Part shown: positions 7,481 to 16,422 of the stretch, piece after piece
Position numbering within the stretch: the stretch's first letter is position 1
Layout: each line of letters starts with the position of its first letter
Source of the DNA: Alphaproteobacteria bacterium RIFCSPLOWO2_01_FULL_40_26
GTDB lineage: Bacteria > Pseudomonadota > Alphaproteobacteria > Rickettsiales > UBA1997
DNA: 37,715 nt
Assembly (NCBI GenBank): GCA_001767955.1
Contig: MEMO01000027.1
Coordinates: forward strand, 36,586 to 74,300
Direction of reading: 5' to 3'
Notes under the pieces: model-generated
Databases searched by the model: none
Told to the model about the DNA's origin: nothing
Seen by the model: the letters and a program-made list of their open reading frames with translations, nothing else
Program-made: the position numbers and the translations under genes

Positions 7481-9721
7481 GATTTACTTCTCCCTCTTTC
7501 ATCGCTCCACGGCGTTGGATCAACTCTTGCCAGATACCTAACCAGACTTGTTGGTGGAAATAGAATTTTTGATTTACTGCTTCACAAACCATTGCACGCG
7601 GAAAAAATCTCCATCTGCCCACGGCTTTTTGAATCACAAAATGACGAGTTAATAATCGTTAAAGCAAAAGTTGAATCTCACATAAAACCATCAACAAACC
7701 GCCAGCCTCACAAAGTAATTTGCTATAATCCAACCGGATATCTGACATTGGTTTTTTTTAAAATTTTTCCCAGTCAGATTGCCAAAATGAAAATCGGCTC
7801 TGAAATCGCAATTTTAGGGCATTTGCAACGTTTTGGCGGCGAAAATCAAATCACCCATCCGCAAGAAATTCTGCCGGCAAATGAGATTGAAAAATTGCCA
7901 AAATTAAATGTGGTTTATCCGCTTACAGCTGGCATTACGCAAAAATTCTTAACCAAAAAAATTCATGAAATTCTCACAAAACTTGATGAAAAAAACGAGG
8001 AATGGATTGATCAAAATTTATTGAAGCAGCGCGGCTGGCCATGCTTTAATCAGGCATTAAAAAATTTACATTACGTCAAATCTGAAAATTCTGAAACAGC
8101 GCGCAAACGTCTCGCTTATGATGAACTTCTCGCCTGGCAAATCGCAATTTTGTTGGCAAAAAATAATTGCGCAAAAAATAAAAAATTCATCGCAGCAGAA
8201 AAAAATCTGGTAGAAAAATTTTTAGCATCATTGCCATTTAAACCAACAGCAGCGCAGATCAAAGCTATATCGCAAATTGAGTCAGAAATTTTTTCTAGCA
8301 AAAAAATGTTACGACTTTTGCAGGGCGATGTTGGCAGCGGAAAAACAATCGTCGCAATTGCCTCATGTCTTGCGGCAATTTCACAAAAGAAACAAACTTG
8401 CATAATCACACCAACGACAGTGCTTGCCAGACAGCATCTGTCCTACTTTGGCAGGTTTTTGGAAAATCTTGGAATTGCGATTGAAATCCTCACTTCTGCA
8501 ACGACAAAAAAACAAAAAGCCAAAATTCTGGAAAATTTGATCAACGGAAAAATTGACATTCTGATCAGCACTCATGCAGTTTTTGAGGATGATGTGAAAT
8601 TCAATAATCTTGGCCTTGCGATAATCGACGAACAACATCGTTTTGGCGTGATACAACGCCTGAAATTAACCGAAAAAAGTGAAGATGTCGATTTGCTTTT
8701 AATGAGCGCAACCCCGATTCCACGCAGCCTGATGATGGCGCTTTATGGCGATACCGATATTTCAATCCTCGATGAAAAACCAAAAAACCGGCAGAAAATT
8801 GAAACGCTGATAATGTCGCAGGAAAAAACTGATGAGGTTCATGAAGCCGTGAAACGCGCGGTTTTACGTGGGGAGAAAATTTACTGGATTTGTCCGGAGA
8901 TCGATAGTCGTGAAATGACCATCGATAGTGCTGAGTGGCCAGTGGCAAGTGGTCAAACTCTTAGAACGGTCAAAGAAAAATATGGTAAACTTGTTAAAAT
9001 TTTTGGTGAAGAAAAAATTGGTTTGCTGCATGGCAAAATGAAAGAAAAAGAGAAAGAAAAAATGATGGATGATTTTGCGTTTGGAGACTTGAAAATACTG
9101 GTTGCAACCACAGTAATTGAAGTCGGAATCGATGTGCCTTCCGCCACAATAATCATCATCGAAAATGCCGAAAATTTTGGACTTTCACAACTGCATCAAC
9201 TTCGCGGAAGAGTAGGAAGATCAGATAAAAAATCTTTTTGCATTCTGCTTTATGGAAAAACTCTTGGAATCAATGGACGCAAACGCCTCAACATCTTACG
9301 CCAATCCAATGACGGATTTTTTATCGCCGAAGAAGATTTAAAAATGCGCGGCAGCGGCGAATTGCTTGGTATCAAACAAAGCGGCTTTCCTGAATTCAAA
9401 ATAGCCGATTTGAGCTGCGATTCTGATTTGCTAAAAATCGCACGCAAAAATGCTGAAGTGATGTTTAACCCAGATCCGTCATTAGAACCGTCCAGAATTC
9501 CGCTAAGCCACGATTCTCTTGGCCTCGGGCGAGCACCGCACCGGAAGCGTATCATGCATACGCTGACGGAGCGGAGCGCAGAACGAGGTCAAGAGAATCG
9601 TGGATTAGTAGGAATTATGGGCGGTTCTAATGACAGATCTGGGTTAAAGAACCAGAAACATCAACAACTCCTGCAACTTTTCGGTTATGATGAATGTATG
9701 AAACTTCTTGCCAGCGGTTAG
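7217..9721 (+). CDS. recG: ATP-dependent DNA helicase RecG carrying two in-frame palindromic insertions
   Basis: 834 residues. RecG remodels stalled forks and branch-migrates Holliday junctions. Recognisable RecG begins at DFNDLLLPLSSLHGVG (about residue 86). The OB-fold wedge domain follows, then Walker A GDVGSGKT (370-377), DEQH box (471-474) with HRFGV, SATPIPRSL (motif III) and QLRGRVGR (motif VI). Residues about 5-85 are encoded by a mobile palindromic element with a second element nested in it. Residues about 750-811 come from another palindrome just before the C-terminal end QKHQQLLQLFGYDECMKLL. The longer frame from 7121 is rejected because it runs through smpB. The chosen ATG 7217 itself lies in the element end (TTGTTATGCAA). 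Removing the insertion would give MQNFNDLLLPLSS, a normal RecG start. Whether the enzyme works with these segments is unknown. Confidence 0.93.
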   Translation: MQNFVSGIFRASCIVHRASVVLYPIQLKKPIYDEAFLRKNCDGECGLYQVIQPNSPSKFLPKRRSQKSASSAGLGINHEARIKTQDFNDLLLPLSSLHGVGSTLARYLTRLVGGNRIFDLLLHKPLHAEKISICPRLFESQNDELIIVKAKVESHIKPSTNRQPHKVICYNPTGYLTLVFFKIFPSQIAKMKIGSEIAILGHLQRFGGENQITHPQEILPANEIEKLPKLNVVYPLTAGITQKFLTKKIHEILTKLDEKNEEWIDQNLLKQRGWPCFNQALKNLHYVKSENSETARKRLAYDELLAWQIAILLAKNNCAKNKKFIAAEKNLVEKFLASLPFKPTAAQIKAISQIESEIFSSKKMLRLLQGDVGSGKTIVAIASCLAAISQKKQTCIITPTTVLARQHLSYFGRFLENLGIAIEILTSATTKKQKAKILENLINGKIDILISTHAVFEDDVKFNNLGLAIIDEQHRFGVIQRLKLTEKSEDVDLLLMSATPIPRSLMMALYGDTDISILDEKPKNRQKIETLIMSQEKTDEVHEAVKRAVLRGEKIYWICPEIDSREMTIDSAEWPVASGQTLRTVKEKYGKLVKIFGEEKIGLLHGKMKEKEKEKMMDDFAFGDLKILVATTVIEVGIDVPSATIIIIENAENFGLSQLHQLRGRVGRSDKKSFCILLYGKTLGINGRKRLNILRQSNDGFFIAEEDLKMRGSGELLGIKQSGFPEFKIADLSCDSDLLKIARKNAEVMFNPDPSLEPSRIPLSHDSLGLGRAPHRKRIMHTLTERSAERGQENRGLVGIMGGSNDRSGLKNQKHQQLLQLFGYDECMKLLASG
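7281..7443. mobile_element. Nested palindromic element with 30-bp perfect arms
   Basis: Positions 7281-7310 (beginning TATACCCAATCCAGCTGAAG) and 7414-7443 are exact reverse complements. The interior is also mostly self-complementary, including GGCTGTATC-AAGT-GATACAGCC. The ends are TATA on both sides, so a TA target duplication as in IS630/mariner-type miniature elements is possible (inference). It sits inside the loop of the surrounding element, which elsewhere reads TAGTTTTAAACCAC. 163 nt, not a multiple of 3; the frame of recG is open only for both elements together. Confidence 0.88.
9464..9648. mobile_element. 185-bp palindromic element inside recG
   Basis: Arms of about 58 nt, with about 85-90% identity after inversion, start TTTAACCCAGATC and end GATCTGGGTTAAA. 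The centre is GC-rich with a CGTATCATGCATACG hairpin. It is translated in frame as a Pro/Arg/Gly-rich segment unlike RecG. The sequence family differs from the other palindromes here. Confidence 0.88.
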
Positions 9722-9730
9722 AACCTGTCA

Positions 9731-9757
9731 TCGAAGCGCGATGCACGAAGCACGAAA
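9731..9757. repeat. Remnant heptamer array between recG and pccB
   Basis: Three to four A[AT]GCACG/GAAGCACG-type heptamers end one base before the pccB stop codon. This is a fragment of the heptamer-core element. The convergent gap is only 36 nt. Confidence 0.7.
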
Positions 9758-11293
9758 CTAGAGCGGCAAATTATCGTGCTTCTTCCAGGGCTTTTGTGTT
9801 TTTTTATTCTTCAAAATCTGCAGTGAAGCACAGATTCTTTTGCGGGTATTTTGCGGACGGATGACCTCATCAATAAAACCGCGCGATGCCGCAACAAAAG
9901 GTGAGGCAAATTTTTCGCGATATTCGGCAACACGTTTGGCCTTGGATTCCGGATCTTTGGCATCTTCGCGAAAAATAATTTCAACCGCACCTTCCGGACC
10001 CATCACGGCAATTTCAGCATTGGCCCAGGCATAATTCACATCGCCGCGCAAATGTTTGGAATTCATCACAATATAAGCGCCGCCATAGGCTTTGCGGGTA
10101 ACAACGGTAATTTTTGGCACAGTGGCTTCACCATAGGCATAAAGCAGCTTGGCGCCATGTTTGATGATGCCGTTATGTTCCTGATTAGTGCCCGGCAAAA
10201 ACCCCGGAACATCAACAAAAGTTAAAAGCGGAATGTTGAAGGCATCACAAAATCTGATGAAACGCGCCGCTTTTTCACTGGCTTTGATATCCAGACATCC
10301 GGCCAAATTCATCGGCTGATTGGCAATCACACCAACGCTTTCACCTTCCATGCGACCAAAACCGATGATGACATTTTTGGCATAATTTGGCTGAATTTCA
10401 AAAAAATCACCTTCATCAAGAATTTTTTCTACCAGCTCTGACATATCGTAAGGCTGATTTGGATTATCCGGAATTAGGGTGTTTAGCGAAACATCAACGC
10501 GATCTGTTTCATCGTTCGTTGGAATTTGCGGAATCGTTTTTTGATTGGAAAGAGGCAAAAAATTAATCAAACGACGAGTTTGCAATAAGGCTTCGATATC
10601 GCTTTTGAAAGTAAGGTGAGCAACGCCGGATTTATTGCCATGAACCGATGCTCCGCCAAGCTCTTCCTGTGTTACAGTTTCATGAGTAACGGTTTTTACC
10701 ACATCAGGACCGGTGACAAACATGTAAGAAGAATTTTCTACCATCACGGTAAAATCGGTGAGAGCCGGAGAATAAACAGCGCCGCCAGCGCAAGGCCCCA
10801 TAATCAGGGAAATTTGTGGAACCACGCCACTAGCGTCAATATTACGCTGGAAAATTTCGCCATAGCCGCCAAGCGAATCAACACCTTCCTGAATGCGCGC
10901 TCCACCAGAATCATTGATGCCAATAATCGGCGCACCGACTTGCATGGCACGATCCTGCAACTGGCAAATTTTTCTGGCGTGAGCCTCGCCAAGCGAACCT
11001 CCCATCACGGTAAAATCCTGACTGTAAACAAAGACCAAACGTCCATTGATAGTGCCTTGCCCAGTGACCACCCCATCTCCCGGATGTTTTTTATCTTCCA
11101 TGCCAAAATCAGAACAGCGATGTTCAACATAAAGACCAAATTCCTCAAAAGAATCAGGATCAAGCAATACTTCAACTCTTTCGCGCGCGTTTAATTTGCC
11201 CTTGGAATGTTGGAGATCAATTCGCTTTTGACCACCGCCGATTCTGGCTTCTTCGCGTTTAGCAGCAAGTTTGGCAATGTTTGAGGAACGCAT
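9758..11293 (-). CDS. pccB: Propionyl-CoA carboxylase beta subunit (carboxyltransferase)
   Basis: 511 residues, the family length. It moves CO2 from biotin on PccA to propionyl-CoA, giving methylmalonyl-CoA. Features: [20 protein letters not shown] near the N-terminus, [16 protein letters not shown], the oxyanion-hole region [24 protein letters not shown] (about 124-147), [17 protein letters not shown], and in the C-terminal half [29 protein letters not shown] plus [11 protein letters not shown]. The biotin-carboxylase partner pccA is not in the window. Last gene of tig-psd-pccB, 2 nt after psd. Confidence 0.97.
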   Translation of the reverse strand: MRSSNIAKLAAKREEARIGGGQKRIDLQHSKGKLNARERVEVLLDPDSFEEFGLYVEHRCSDFGMEDKKHPGDGVVTGQGTINGRLVFVYSQDFTVMGGSLGEAHARKICQLQDRAMQVGAPIIGINDSGGARIQEGVDSLGGYGEIFQRNIDASGVVPQISLIMGPCAGGAVYSPALTDFTVMVENSSYMFVTGPDVVKTVTHETVTQEELGGASVHGNKSGVAHLTFKSDIEALLQTRRLINFLPLSNQKTIPQIPTNDETDRVDVSLNTLIPDNPNQPYDMSELVEKILDEGDFFEIQPNYAKNVIIGFGRMEGESVGVIANQPMNLAGCLDIKASEKAARFIRFCDAFNIPLLTFVDVPGFLPGTNQEHNGIIKHGAKLLYAYGEATVPKITVVTRKAYGGAYIVMNSKHLRGDVNYAWANAEIAVMGPEGAVEIIFREDAKDPESKAKRVAEYREKFASPFVAASRGFIDEVIRPQNTRKRICASLQILKNKKTQKPWKKHDNLPL

Positions 11294-11295
11294 AT

Positions 11296-11967
11296 TTACA
11301 ACTTTGCAATAACCGTCTCGCCACCGATCATTGTTTGTCCGAGAAGAGATTTGATTTCGATATTTTCCGGCAAATAAATGTCGGCGCGACTGCCAAAACG
11401 TATGATGCCATAGCGCTCGCCGGTTGCAACTTGCTGTCCTTCTTCAAGATCGCAAATGATGCGGCGCGCAACCAGACCGGCGACCTGCACAAAAATAACC
11501 TCTGTGCCGTCTGCAGTTCTAACAATAACAGAATTTCTTTCATTCTCGCTGCTCGCATCTTCAGCATTGGCGCTTAAAAATTTACCTGGTTTGTAATTTA
11601 TTTTAACCACAGTTCCAGAAATAGGAGCGCGATTCACATGCACATTAAACACATTCAAAAACACGCTGATTTTATTGAATTTCTTATTGCCATAGCCGAG
11701 ATCTTCCGGAGCTTCAACAGAATATTCAACACGTGTAATCACGCCATCAGCCGGACTAACAATGACATTTTCTTCAACAGGAATAACGCGCTCCGGATCA
11801 CGAAAGAAAAATACGCACCACAAGGTTAAAACCAGTCCTATAAGCCCTAAAGTACTGCTCATAAGCGACAAAATCGCGGTGAGCAAAGCAAAAATTAAAA
11901 TGAATTTATAGCCTTCTTTATGGATGGGAAAGGTCACCAGTTTTAACGCGTCAAATAGATCATTCAT
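11296..11967 (-). CDS. psd: Phosphatidylserine decarboxylase proenzyme
   Basis: 223 residues, the short Psd form found in Rickettsiales and many bacteria. It makes phosphatidylethanolamine from phosphatidylserine at the inner membrane. N-terminal membrane segments span residues 21-55, then FFRDPER (54-60), [10 protein letters not shown] (71-80), a conserved His in FNVHVNR (about 110), and the self-cleavage site RFGS (190-193), where the Ser becomes the pyruvoyl group. No pssA lies next to it, although the two are often adjacent. It is 5 nt after tig. Confidence 0.96.
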   Translation of the reverse strand: MNDLFDALKLVTFPIHKEGYKFILIFALLTAILSLMSSTLGLIGLVLTLWCVFFFRDPERVIPVEENVIVSPADGVITRVEYSVEAPEDLGYGNKKFNKISVFLNVFNVHVNRAPISGTVVKINYKPGKFLSANAEDASSENERNSVIVRTADGTEVIFVQVAGLVARRIICDLEEGQQVATGERYGIIRFGSRADIYLPENIEIKSLLGQTMIGGETVIAKL

Positions 11968-11972
11968 AAATT

Positions 11973-13325
11973 TTATTCTTCATTCGATTTCTTCCAAATT
12001 TTATCAAATTCTTTGAGAGAAATTTTCTTTTTCTCAAGCTTTGGCAAAGTAAGGACAAAATCTATGGTTTTTTCTTCGATGATTGAGCCACGAAGCTGCT
12101 GCACTGCGCTATGATTTTTTTGGTAATATTCCGTCACCGCCTTTTCCTGCCCGGGAAAACGGGCAAAAATTTTATTTAATTCTTTATTCACATCATCATT
12201 GCCGACTTCGATTTTATTTTTTTGCGCCACATCGGAAAGAATCATGCCGCAACGAATCATGCGCTCTGCCAGATCGCGCTTTTTCTCTTTGGCTTTTTCT
12301 TTTTCTTTGTCGTTTTTGAATTTATTTGGATTGGTTTTCAGCTCTTCCTCAACTCCGGCCCAGAGGCTTTTTAACTGCTCTTCAACAAGCCCCGCGGGCA
12401 AATCGAAATCGTATTTTTTATTGAGAAAATCAAAAAACTCTTTTTTGAAAAGAGTGCGCGACATGTTTTTATAATTATCTTCAACCTGCTTTTTCACAGC
12501 GTCAGTAAGCTTTTCCCTGCTTTCCATACCAAAATTATTTTTGACAAATTCATCAGTAATTTCCGGCATTTCTGCGGTTAGAACTTCATTGATTTTTACT
12601 GAAAATTCCGCCGCTTTTCCGGCAAATTCTTCCTTCTGATAATCTTTGGGAAACTTCACTTTAACACGAATTTCATCGCCCTTTTTTTTACCAACGAGCT
12701 GCTCTTCAAAATTGTCGATGAAGCTTTTGCTGCCGAGTTCAAGCTGATATCCTTTGGCCGCACCACCTTCGAATTCCTTTTTGTCAATTTTTCCAACATA
12801 ATCGATATTCACCGAATCACCCAACTTTGCCTTGCAAGCTTCATCTTGCGCATTCCATTTGCGATAGAATTTCAGTAATTTTTTCAACGCCTCATCAACA
12901 TCAACCTGAACAATTCCTGCCTCCTTAACTTCCACCTTCAGCTTGTTCAAATCGATTTCCGGAATATGCGGATAAAGCTCGAGAGAGGCTGTGAATTCAA
13001 CATCCTTGCCGGTTTCAAAAATTTTGACTTCAATTTTTGGCGACAAAGCCAGTTTCAGCTTATTGTCGGAAATAATTTTGCGCATGGTATCGGAAATGAT
13101 TTTATCCGACTCATCGGCCATGATTGAAGGGCCATATTTTTCCTTGATCACCTCGTGCGGCACATGACCTTTGCGAAAACCTTTCAACGCAAATTTGCCA
13201 CGAATTTTTGCGATATAATCATTAACCTTACCATCAACCACCAAATGCGGCACGGTAATGTGATAATCTTTTTTTAGCTTTTTGTCGTAAGTATTTTTGA
13301 TTTTTACTTCCACGGCTTGACTCAC
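11973..13325 (-). CDS. tig: Trigger factor, ribosome-associated chaperone and prolyl isomerase
   Basis: 450 residues. The N-terminal ribosome-binding domain (about 1-115) has the loop GFRKGHVP (about 50-57) that contacts L23. The FKBP-like domain (about 160-245) includes GDSVNIDYVGKIDKKEFEGG and F-(P)KDYQKEEFAGKAAEFSVKI. The C-terminal chaperone arms are helical and Lys/Glu-rich. Length is normal (430-450). It has a promoter of the window's ribosomal type at 13355-13390, and psd-pccB follow it. Confidence 0.97.
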   Translation of the reverse strand: MSQAVEVKIKNTYDKKLKKDYHITVPHLVVDGKVNDYIAKIRGKFALKGFRKGHVPHEVIKEKYGPSIMADESDKIISDTMRKIISDNKLKLALSPKIEVKIFETGKDVEFTASLELYPHIPEIDLNKLKVEVKEAGIVQVDVDEALKKLLKFYRKWNAQDEACKAKLGDSVNIDYVGKIDKKEFEGGAAKGYQLELGSKSFIDNFEEQLVGKKKGDEIRVKVKFPKDYQKEEFAGKAAEFSVKINEVLTAEMPEITDEFVKNNFGMESREKLTDAVKKQVEDNYKNMSRTLFKKEFFDFLNKKYDFDLPAGLVEEQLKSLWAGVEEELKTNPNKFKNDKEKEKAKEKKRDLAERMIRCGMILSDVAQKNKIEVGNDDVNKELNKIFARFPGQEKAVTEYYQKNHSAVQQLRGSIIEEKTIDFVLTLPKLEKKKISLKEFDKIWKKSNEE

Positions 13326-13354
13326 TTGCGGATAGAATTTGGTAAAGTTTTGAA

Positions 13355-13390
13355 GGCGCGGGAAGTTAGAAACGAAGGGAAAAATAGCAA
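13355..13390 (-). promoter_or_regulatory. Promoter of tig-psd-pccB
   Basis: Minus strand: TTGCTA (13390-13385), 16-nt spacer, TAACTT (13368-13363), then CCCGCGCC. The hexamers are weak on their own, but spacing and GC-rich discriminator match four other promoters here. Confidence 0.5.
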
Positions 13391-13416
13391 CGAATTGTTT
13401 GGGTTATTTGCTTAAG

Positions 13417-13501
13417 TGGTGCGGACGGAGGGACTTGAACCCACATGCCTTGCGGCGCTAGATCCTAAGTCTAGTGCGTCTGCCAATTTCGCCACGTCCG
13501 C
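13417..13501 (-). tRNA. tRNA-Leu (anticodon UAG, reads CUA)
   Basis: The minus strand gives acceptor GCGGACG paired with CGTCCGC, a long variable arm as in class II tRNAs, anticodon stem CTAGA/TCTAG with loop CTTAGGA (anticodon TAG), and TpsiC arm GGGTTCAAGTCCC. The CCA end is encoded (13419-13417) after discriminator A. 85 nt including CCA. Confidence 0.96.
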
Positions 13502-13547
13502 AAAAAAGTGGTAAGAGGTACAGAGGTTATTAGAGCCTGTTTTCAAG

Positions 13548-13688
13548 GTTGTTATCAAAAATATTGTGTCTCTAAAAATAGATCCTGAAACAAGTTCAGG
13601 ATGACATGTTTTGGAACAATCTTTCCATAATTGTCATCCTGAACTTGTTTCAGGATCTGTTTTTTCTGGACACAAAATTTTAAGAACC
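13548..13688. mobile_element. Palindromic element with CCTGAAACAAGTTCAGG core
   Basis: It starts GGTTGTTATCAAAAATATT and ends GGACACAAAATTTTAAGAAC, the family termini. The core has two inverted copies of GATCCTGAAACAAGTTCAGG. It lies between tRNA-Leu and the next palindrome. The right end runs into AACCTGTCTAGAGCC and is probably altered. 13502-13853 holds no gene, only these two elements. Confidence 0.85.
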
Positions 13689-13692
13689 TGTC

Positions 13693-13856
13693 TAGAGCCT
13701 GTCTTAAAACCCACCGCACCTCGCTTTTCCATAAATTTTGGCTCGTTTTTTGGCAAAATTTTTTGCAGTATGTTGAATACAGCGGCAAAATTTTGCCAAA
13801 AAGTCGCTCAAAATTTATGGAAAATCGAGACACGTTGGGTTTTAAGACAGGCTCTA
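13693..13856. mobile_element. 164-bp palindrome with TAGAGCCTGTC ends, supplying the rpmA stop
   Basis: The ends TAGAGCCTGTCTTAAAACCC and its inverse are perfect over 20 nt. Further arms (TTTTCCATAAATTTTG and inverse, TTTTGGCAAAATTTT and inverse) make most of the element self-complementary around a short centre. TA at both ends is compatible with a TA target duplication. The rpmA stop codon TAG (13856-13854) is part of this terminus. Confidence 0.87.
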
Positions 13857-14111
13857 AGCCTGAACTACATCAATGAAAGTGCGGTTTTTGCGGGATGATT
13901 GGATGAATTTTACAACGCCGGCGATTTTGGCAAAAATTGTGTGATCTTTGCCGATGCCGACATTTTTGCCGGGATGCCATTTGGTGCCTCTTTGACGCGC
14001 AATGATGTTTCCGGCTTCAACAGATTCTCCACCATATTTTTTAATTCCCAATCTTCTGCCCGCTGAATCACGACCGTTCCTCGAACTGCCACCTGCTTTC
14101 TTCGTTGCCAT
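13854..14111 (-). CDS. rpmA: 50S ribosomal protein L27
   Basis: 85 residues: [20 protein letters not shown]-type N-terminus, whose basic tail reaches the peptidyl-transferase centre, then [22 protein letters not shown] and [15 protein letters not shown], all canonical. Follows rplU with an 8-nt gap, the universal rplU-rpmA order. The stop codon is in the end of the palindromic element at 13693-13856, so the element may have changed the last residues (FIDVVQA). Confidence 0.97.
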   Translation of the reverse strand: MATKKAGGSSRNGRDSAGRRLGIKKYGGESVEAGNIIARQRGTKWHPGKNVGIGKDHTIFAKIAGVVKFIQSSRKNRTFIDVVQA

Positions 14112-14119
14112 AGTGTCCT

Positions 14120-14434
14120 CTACGCTTTAATTGATAAAATTTTCAGCAAAGTTTGCTGCTGACGATGTCCTTTTTTGCGGCGCGAACTTTTTCTTCTTCT
14201 TTTTTTGAAGATCAAAACCTTATCGTTTTTGAAAGTTTTAACAATTTCTGCCTCAACTTCAGCGCCCTTAACCATAGGCTCTCCGAAGCTGATTTGATCT
14301 TGATTGCTTTTAACCAGCAAAACTCTGTTCAGAATTATCTTCGAACCGGCTTCACCATTCAATTTTTCAACAATGATTTTTTCATTTGGCGAAACACGAT
14401 ATTGTTTTCCGCCAGTTTCAACAATTGCAAACAT
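14120..14434 (-). CDS. rplU: 50S ribosomal protein L21
   Basis: 104 residues from [20 protein letters not shown]. The start at 14434 is chosen because it is the conserved L21 N-terminus and the length then equals the family norm (about 103). The C-terminal block [20 protein letters not shown] is the RNA-binding basic segment. It has its own promoter at 14461-14496, close to the divergent ccoG start. Confidence 0.97.
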   Translation of the reverse strand: MFAIVETGGKQYRVSPNEKIIVEKLNGEAGSKIILNRVLLVKSNQDQISFGEPMVKGAEVEAEIVKTFKNDKVLIFKKRRRKSSRRKKGHRQQQTLLKILSIKA

Positions 14435-14460
14435 ATGACTCGCGCTTAACTTGGAAAAAG

Positions 14461-14496
14461 GGTCGCGCAAGGTAAGAATGCCGATATTTTTGTCAA
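14461..14496 (-). promoter_or_regulatory. Promoter of rplU-rpmA
   Basis: Minus strand: perfect -35 TTGACA (14496-14491), 16-nt spacer, -10 TACCTT (14474-14469), then GCGCGACCC. It lies 27 nt upstream of rplU and overlaps the upstream region of ccoG. Confidence 0.68.
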
Positions 14497-14502
14497 TTCC
14501 AA

Positions 14503-15873
14503 ATGTTAGAAAAATATTTCGCCGCTAAAGAACGACTTTATCCGCAAAGTGTAAAAGGAAAATTTCGCAGCATGAAATGGATGTTAAATGCGGTGTTTTT
14601 AAGCATTTATCTCTTCTCCCCCTTCATCCGTTTTGATCGCGGAATAAATGCGCCAGATCAGGCAATTCTGATCGATCTTCCCGGCAGCAAAGCATATTTC
14701 TTCATGATCGAAATCTGGCCGCAGGAAGTTTACTATTTGGCAGGAATCCTTGTCATTGCTGCGGTTATGCTGTTTTTCGTCACCTCGCTTTTCGGACGCA
14801 TCTGGTGTGGCTATGCCTGTTTTCAGACAGTATGGACTGATATTTTTATCGCGCTGGAACGGCTATTTCAGGGCGATCGCAATCAACGCATCATTCTTGA
14901 TCGCAAAACAAATTTCGAAAAATTTTGGCGCAAAGCTTTAACACATTTAAGCTGGATAATGATCTCGCTCCTCACCGGCTATGGCTTCGTCTGCTATTTC
15001 AATGATGCAATTCTTTTAACAAAAAATTTATTTCACGACCAAATTTCATTCAACGTCTTGGGCTGGATTCTCGGCATTGCCGGCATGACCTACATCATGG
15101 CCGGCTTCGCACGCGAACATGTCTGCACTTTTATGTGCCCCTATTCACGTTTCCAATCAGCAATGTTTGACGACAACACTTTGATCATTTCCTATGATGC
15201 AAAACGCGGTGAACCTAGAGGCAAGTGGGATGGCGATATAATAAAAACCAGCGGACATTGCATTGATTGCAAACAATGTGTTGTGGTTTGTCCGACTGGA
15301 ATTGACATCAGAAATGGCCTGCAAATGGAATGCATCGCTTGCGGATTATGCGTTGATGCTTGCGATAATGTGATGGAAAAAATCGGCTTACCAAAAGGTT
15401 TAGTTCGTTATGACACCATGGCGCATCTGCTTGATCCAAAACCGGAGAAAAAATTTAAAATTCTAAAAACCCGCACTTTTTATTATGCGACAATCATGAC
15501 TACAGTTTGCTTTGTGATGCTGCGCAGTCTGATTCTTAAACCAACCAGCGAAATAAGCATTATTCCCGACCGTAACCCAATGTTTGTCGTGATGTCGGAT
15601 GGCGGAATCCGCAATGGCTACACCATAAAAATTGCCAATAAAACCCATGAACAAAAAACTTTTTTTCTGACTATTTCCTCGCCACGGGAAGCTATTTTAA
15701 AATCACCTTCTGCACTTGAAGTTAATGCCGCAGAAATTGGTGATTTCAAAATTTTTGTGATTTTGCCGCCGGAATTTATCGGAAAAAATATGGAAGGACG
15801 CGGACTTGTAGAGTTCGAAATCGACGATCAAAAAGAGCGGAAAAAAATTGAGGCGGTGTTTATTTCGAAGTAA
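14503..15873 (+). CDS. ccoG: CcoG/FixG-family cytochrome oxidase accessory protein
   Basis: 456 residues, usual length. An inner-membrane protein that reduces Cu(II) for assembly of cbb3-type oxidase. TM segments lie near residues 28-43, 76-94, 148-165, 184-201 and 326-342. Motifs: WCGYACFQTVW (101-111) and CTFMCPYSRFQ (208-218), then two ferredoxin-type clusters CIDCKQCVVVC (253-263) and CIACGLCVDAC (277-287). The C-terminal part (about 345-456) is the Ig-like FixG domain. The oxidase genes are not in this window. The stop TAA lies inside an 8-bp duplicated target site of the following element. This suggests ccoG and holC once overlapped tail to tail. Confidence 0.96.
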   Translation: MLEKYFAAKERLYPQSVKGKFRSMKWMLNAVFLSIYLFSPFIRFDRGINAPDQAILIDLPGSKAYFFMIEIWPQEVYYLAGILVIAAVMLFFVTSLFGRIWCGYACFQTVWTDIFIALERLFQGDRNQRIILDRKTNFEKFWRKALTHLSWIMISLLTGYGFVCYFNDAILLTKNLFHDQISFNVLGWILGIAGMTYIMAGFAREHVCTFMCPYSRFQSAMFDDNTLIISYDAKRGEPRGKWDGDIIKTSGHCIDCKQCVVVCPTGIDIRNGLQMECIACGLCVDACDNVMEKIGLPKGLVRYDTMAHLLDPKPEKKFKILKTRTFYYATIMTTVCFVMLRSLILKPTSEISIIPDRNPMFVVMSDGGIRNGYTIKIANKTHEQKTFFLTISSPREAILKSPSALEVNAAEIGDFKIFVILPPEFIGKNMEGRGLVEFEIDDQKERKKIEAVFISK

Positions 15874-15879
15874 GTTTCA

Positions 15880-16014
15880 GATTGTTCTTAAAATTTTGTG
15901 TCTTTTTCATGCTTCGTACTTCGTGCTGCGTGCATCGTGCTTCGTTGGCTAAAATTACCGAAGCACGAAGCACGATGCACGAAATATTCCGGACACAGAA
16001 TTTGCTTAATAGCC
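15880..16014 (+). mobile_element. Complete heptamer-core palindromic element with 8-bp target duplication
   Basis: It begins GATTGTTCTTAAAATTTTGT and ends with a GGACACAGAATTT then TTAATAGCC segment. The core is (CGTGCNT)n facing (ANGCACG)n around TTGGCTAAAATTACC. AAGTTTCA occurs immediately on both sides (15872-15879 and 16015-16022). The left copy overlaps the ccoG stop and the right copy lies in holC. The element encodes the last residues and stop of holC. Confidence 0.9.
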
Positions 16015-16422
16015 AAGTTTCACCCACTTGCCATTCTCTTTTCTGTAAGAATTTGTCGGCTTGATTTTTGTAGAAAATTTTCCCTGCTCGTAAAAGTAAA
16101 AAACACGTTTAAAGCTGGAAACAAAGGCCTCGGAAGGTTCACGCAAAAAAACCAGATAATCGGCTTTATTGAGATTTTCCTCTTTATCGGTGAGTAAAAC
16201 CGGCTGTCTTTCTAACTCAAATTCACGATCAAAAATTGTAGCGTGAGGGATGAATTTATTGCGGCCATAGCTCCACAAGGCGGAATCAAATTCCCTGATT
16301 TGCATAGAGTCGGCACAAAAAACCAATACTTTCTTTTTTTCATCCAGAATTTTGAGCAAAAGAGGAGCAAGCGATTTGATTATGGTCTCATCAACCTGAT
16401 AAAAATTAATTTCTGATTTCAT
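16006..16422 (-). CDS. holC: DNA polymerase III chi subunit-like protein (HolC)
   Basis: 138 residues, family length. Chi links the clamp loader to SSB. Seen here: INFYQVDE at the N-terminus, LLLKILDEKKKVLVFCADSMQIREFDSALWSY (about 22-53) and FIPHATIFD, the HolC pattern of a Rossmann-like fold with the conserved D..LW...FIPH motif. Its start overlaps the rppH stop by 4 nt (ATGA), so the two are co-transcribed. The final Gly-Tyr and stop come from the mobile element at 15880-16014. Without the insertion the frame would run a few codons into the ccoG end. Confidence 0.9.
   Translation of the reverse strand: MKSEINFYQVDETIIKSLAPLLLKILDEKKKVLVFCADSMQIREFDSALWSYGRNKFIPHATIFDREFELERQPVLLTDKEENLNKADYLVFLREPSEAFVSSFKRVFYFYEQGKFSTKIKPTNSYRKENGKWVKLGY

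Noticed and set aside
13555-13898. Open frames of 92 and 95 codons on both strands between tRNA-Leu and rpmA
   Set aside because: Both are translations of the two palindromic elements; similarity between strands comes from the inverted repeats.
15900-15990. CRISPR-like repeats (also 20080-20400, 26100-26210, 30780-30940)
   Set aside because: Units are 7 nt without unique spacers and sit in inverted arrays. No cas genes are present.
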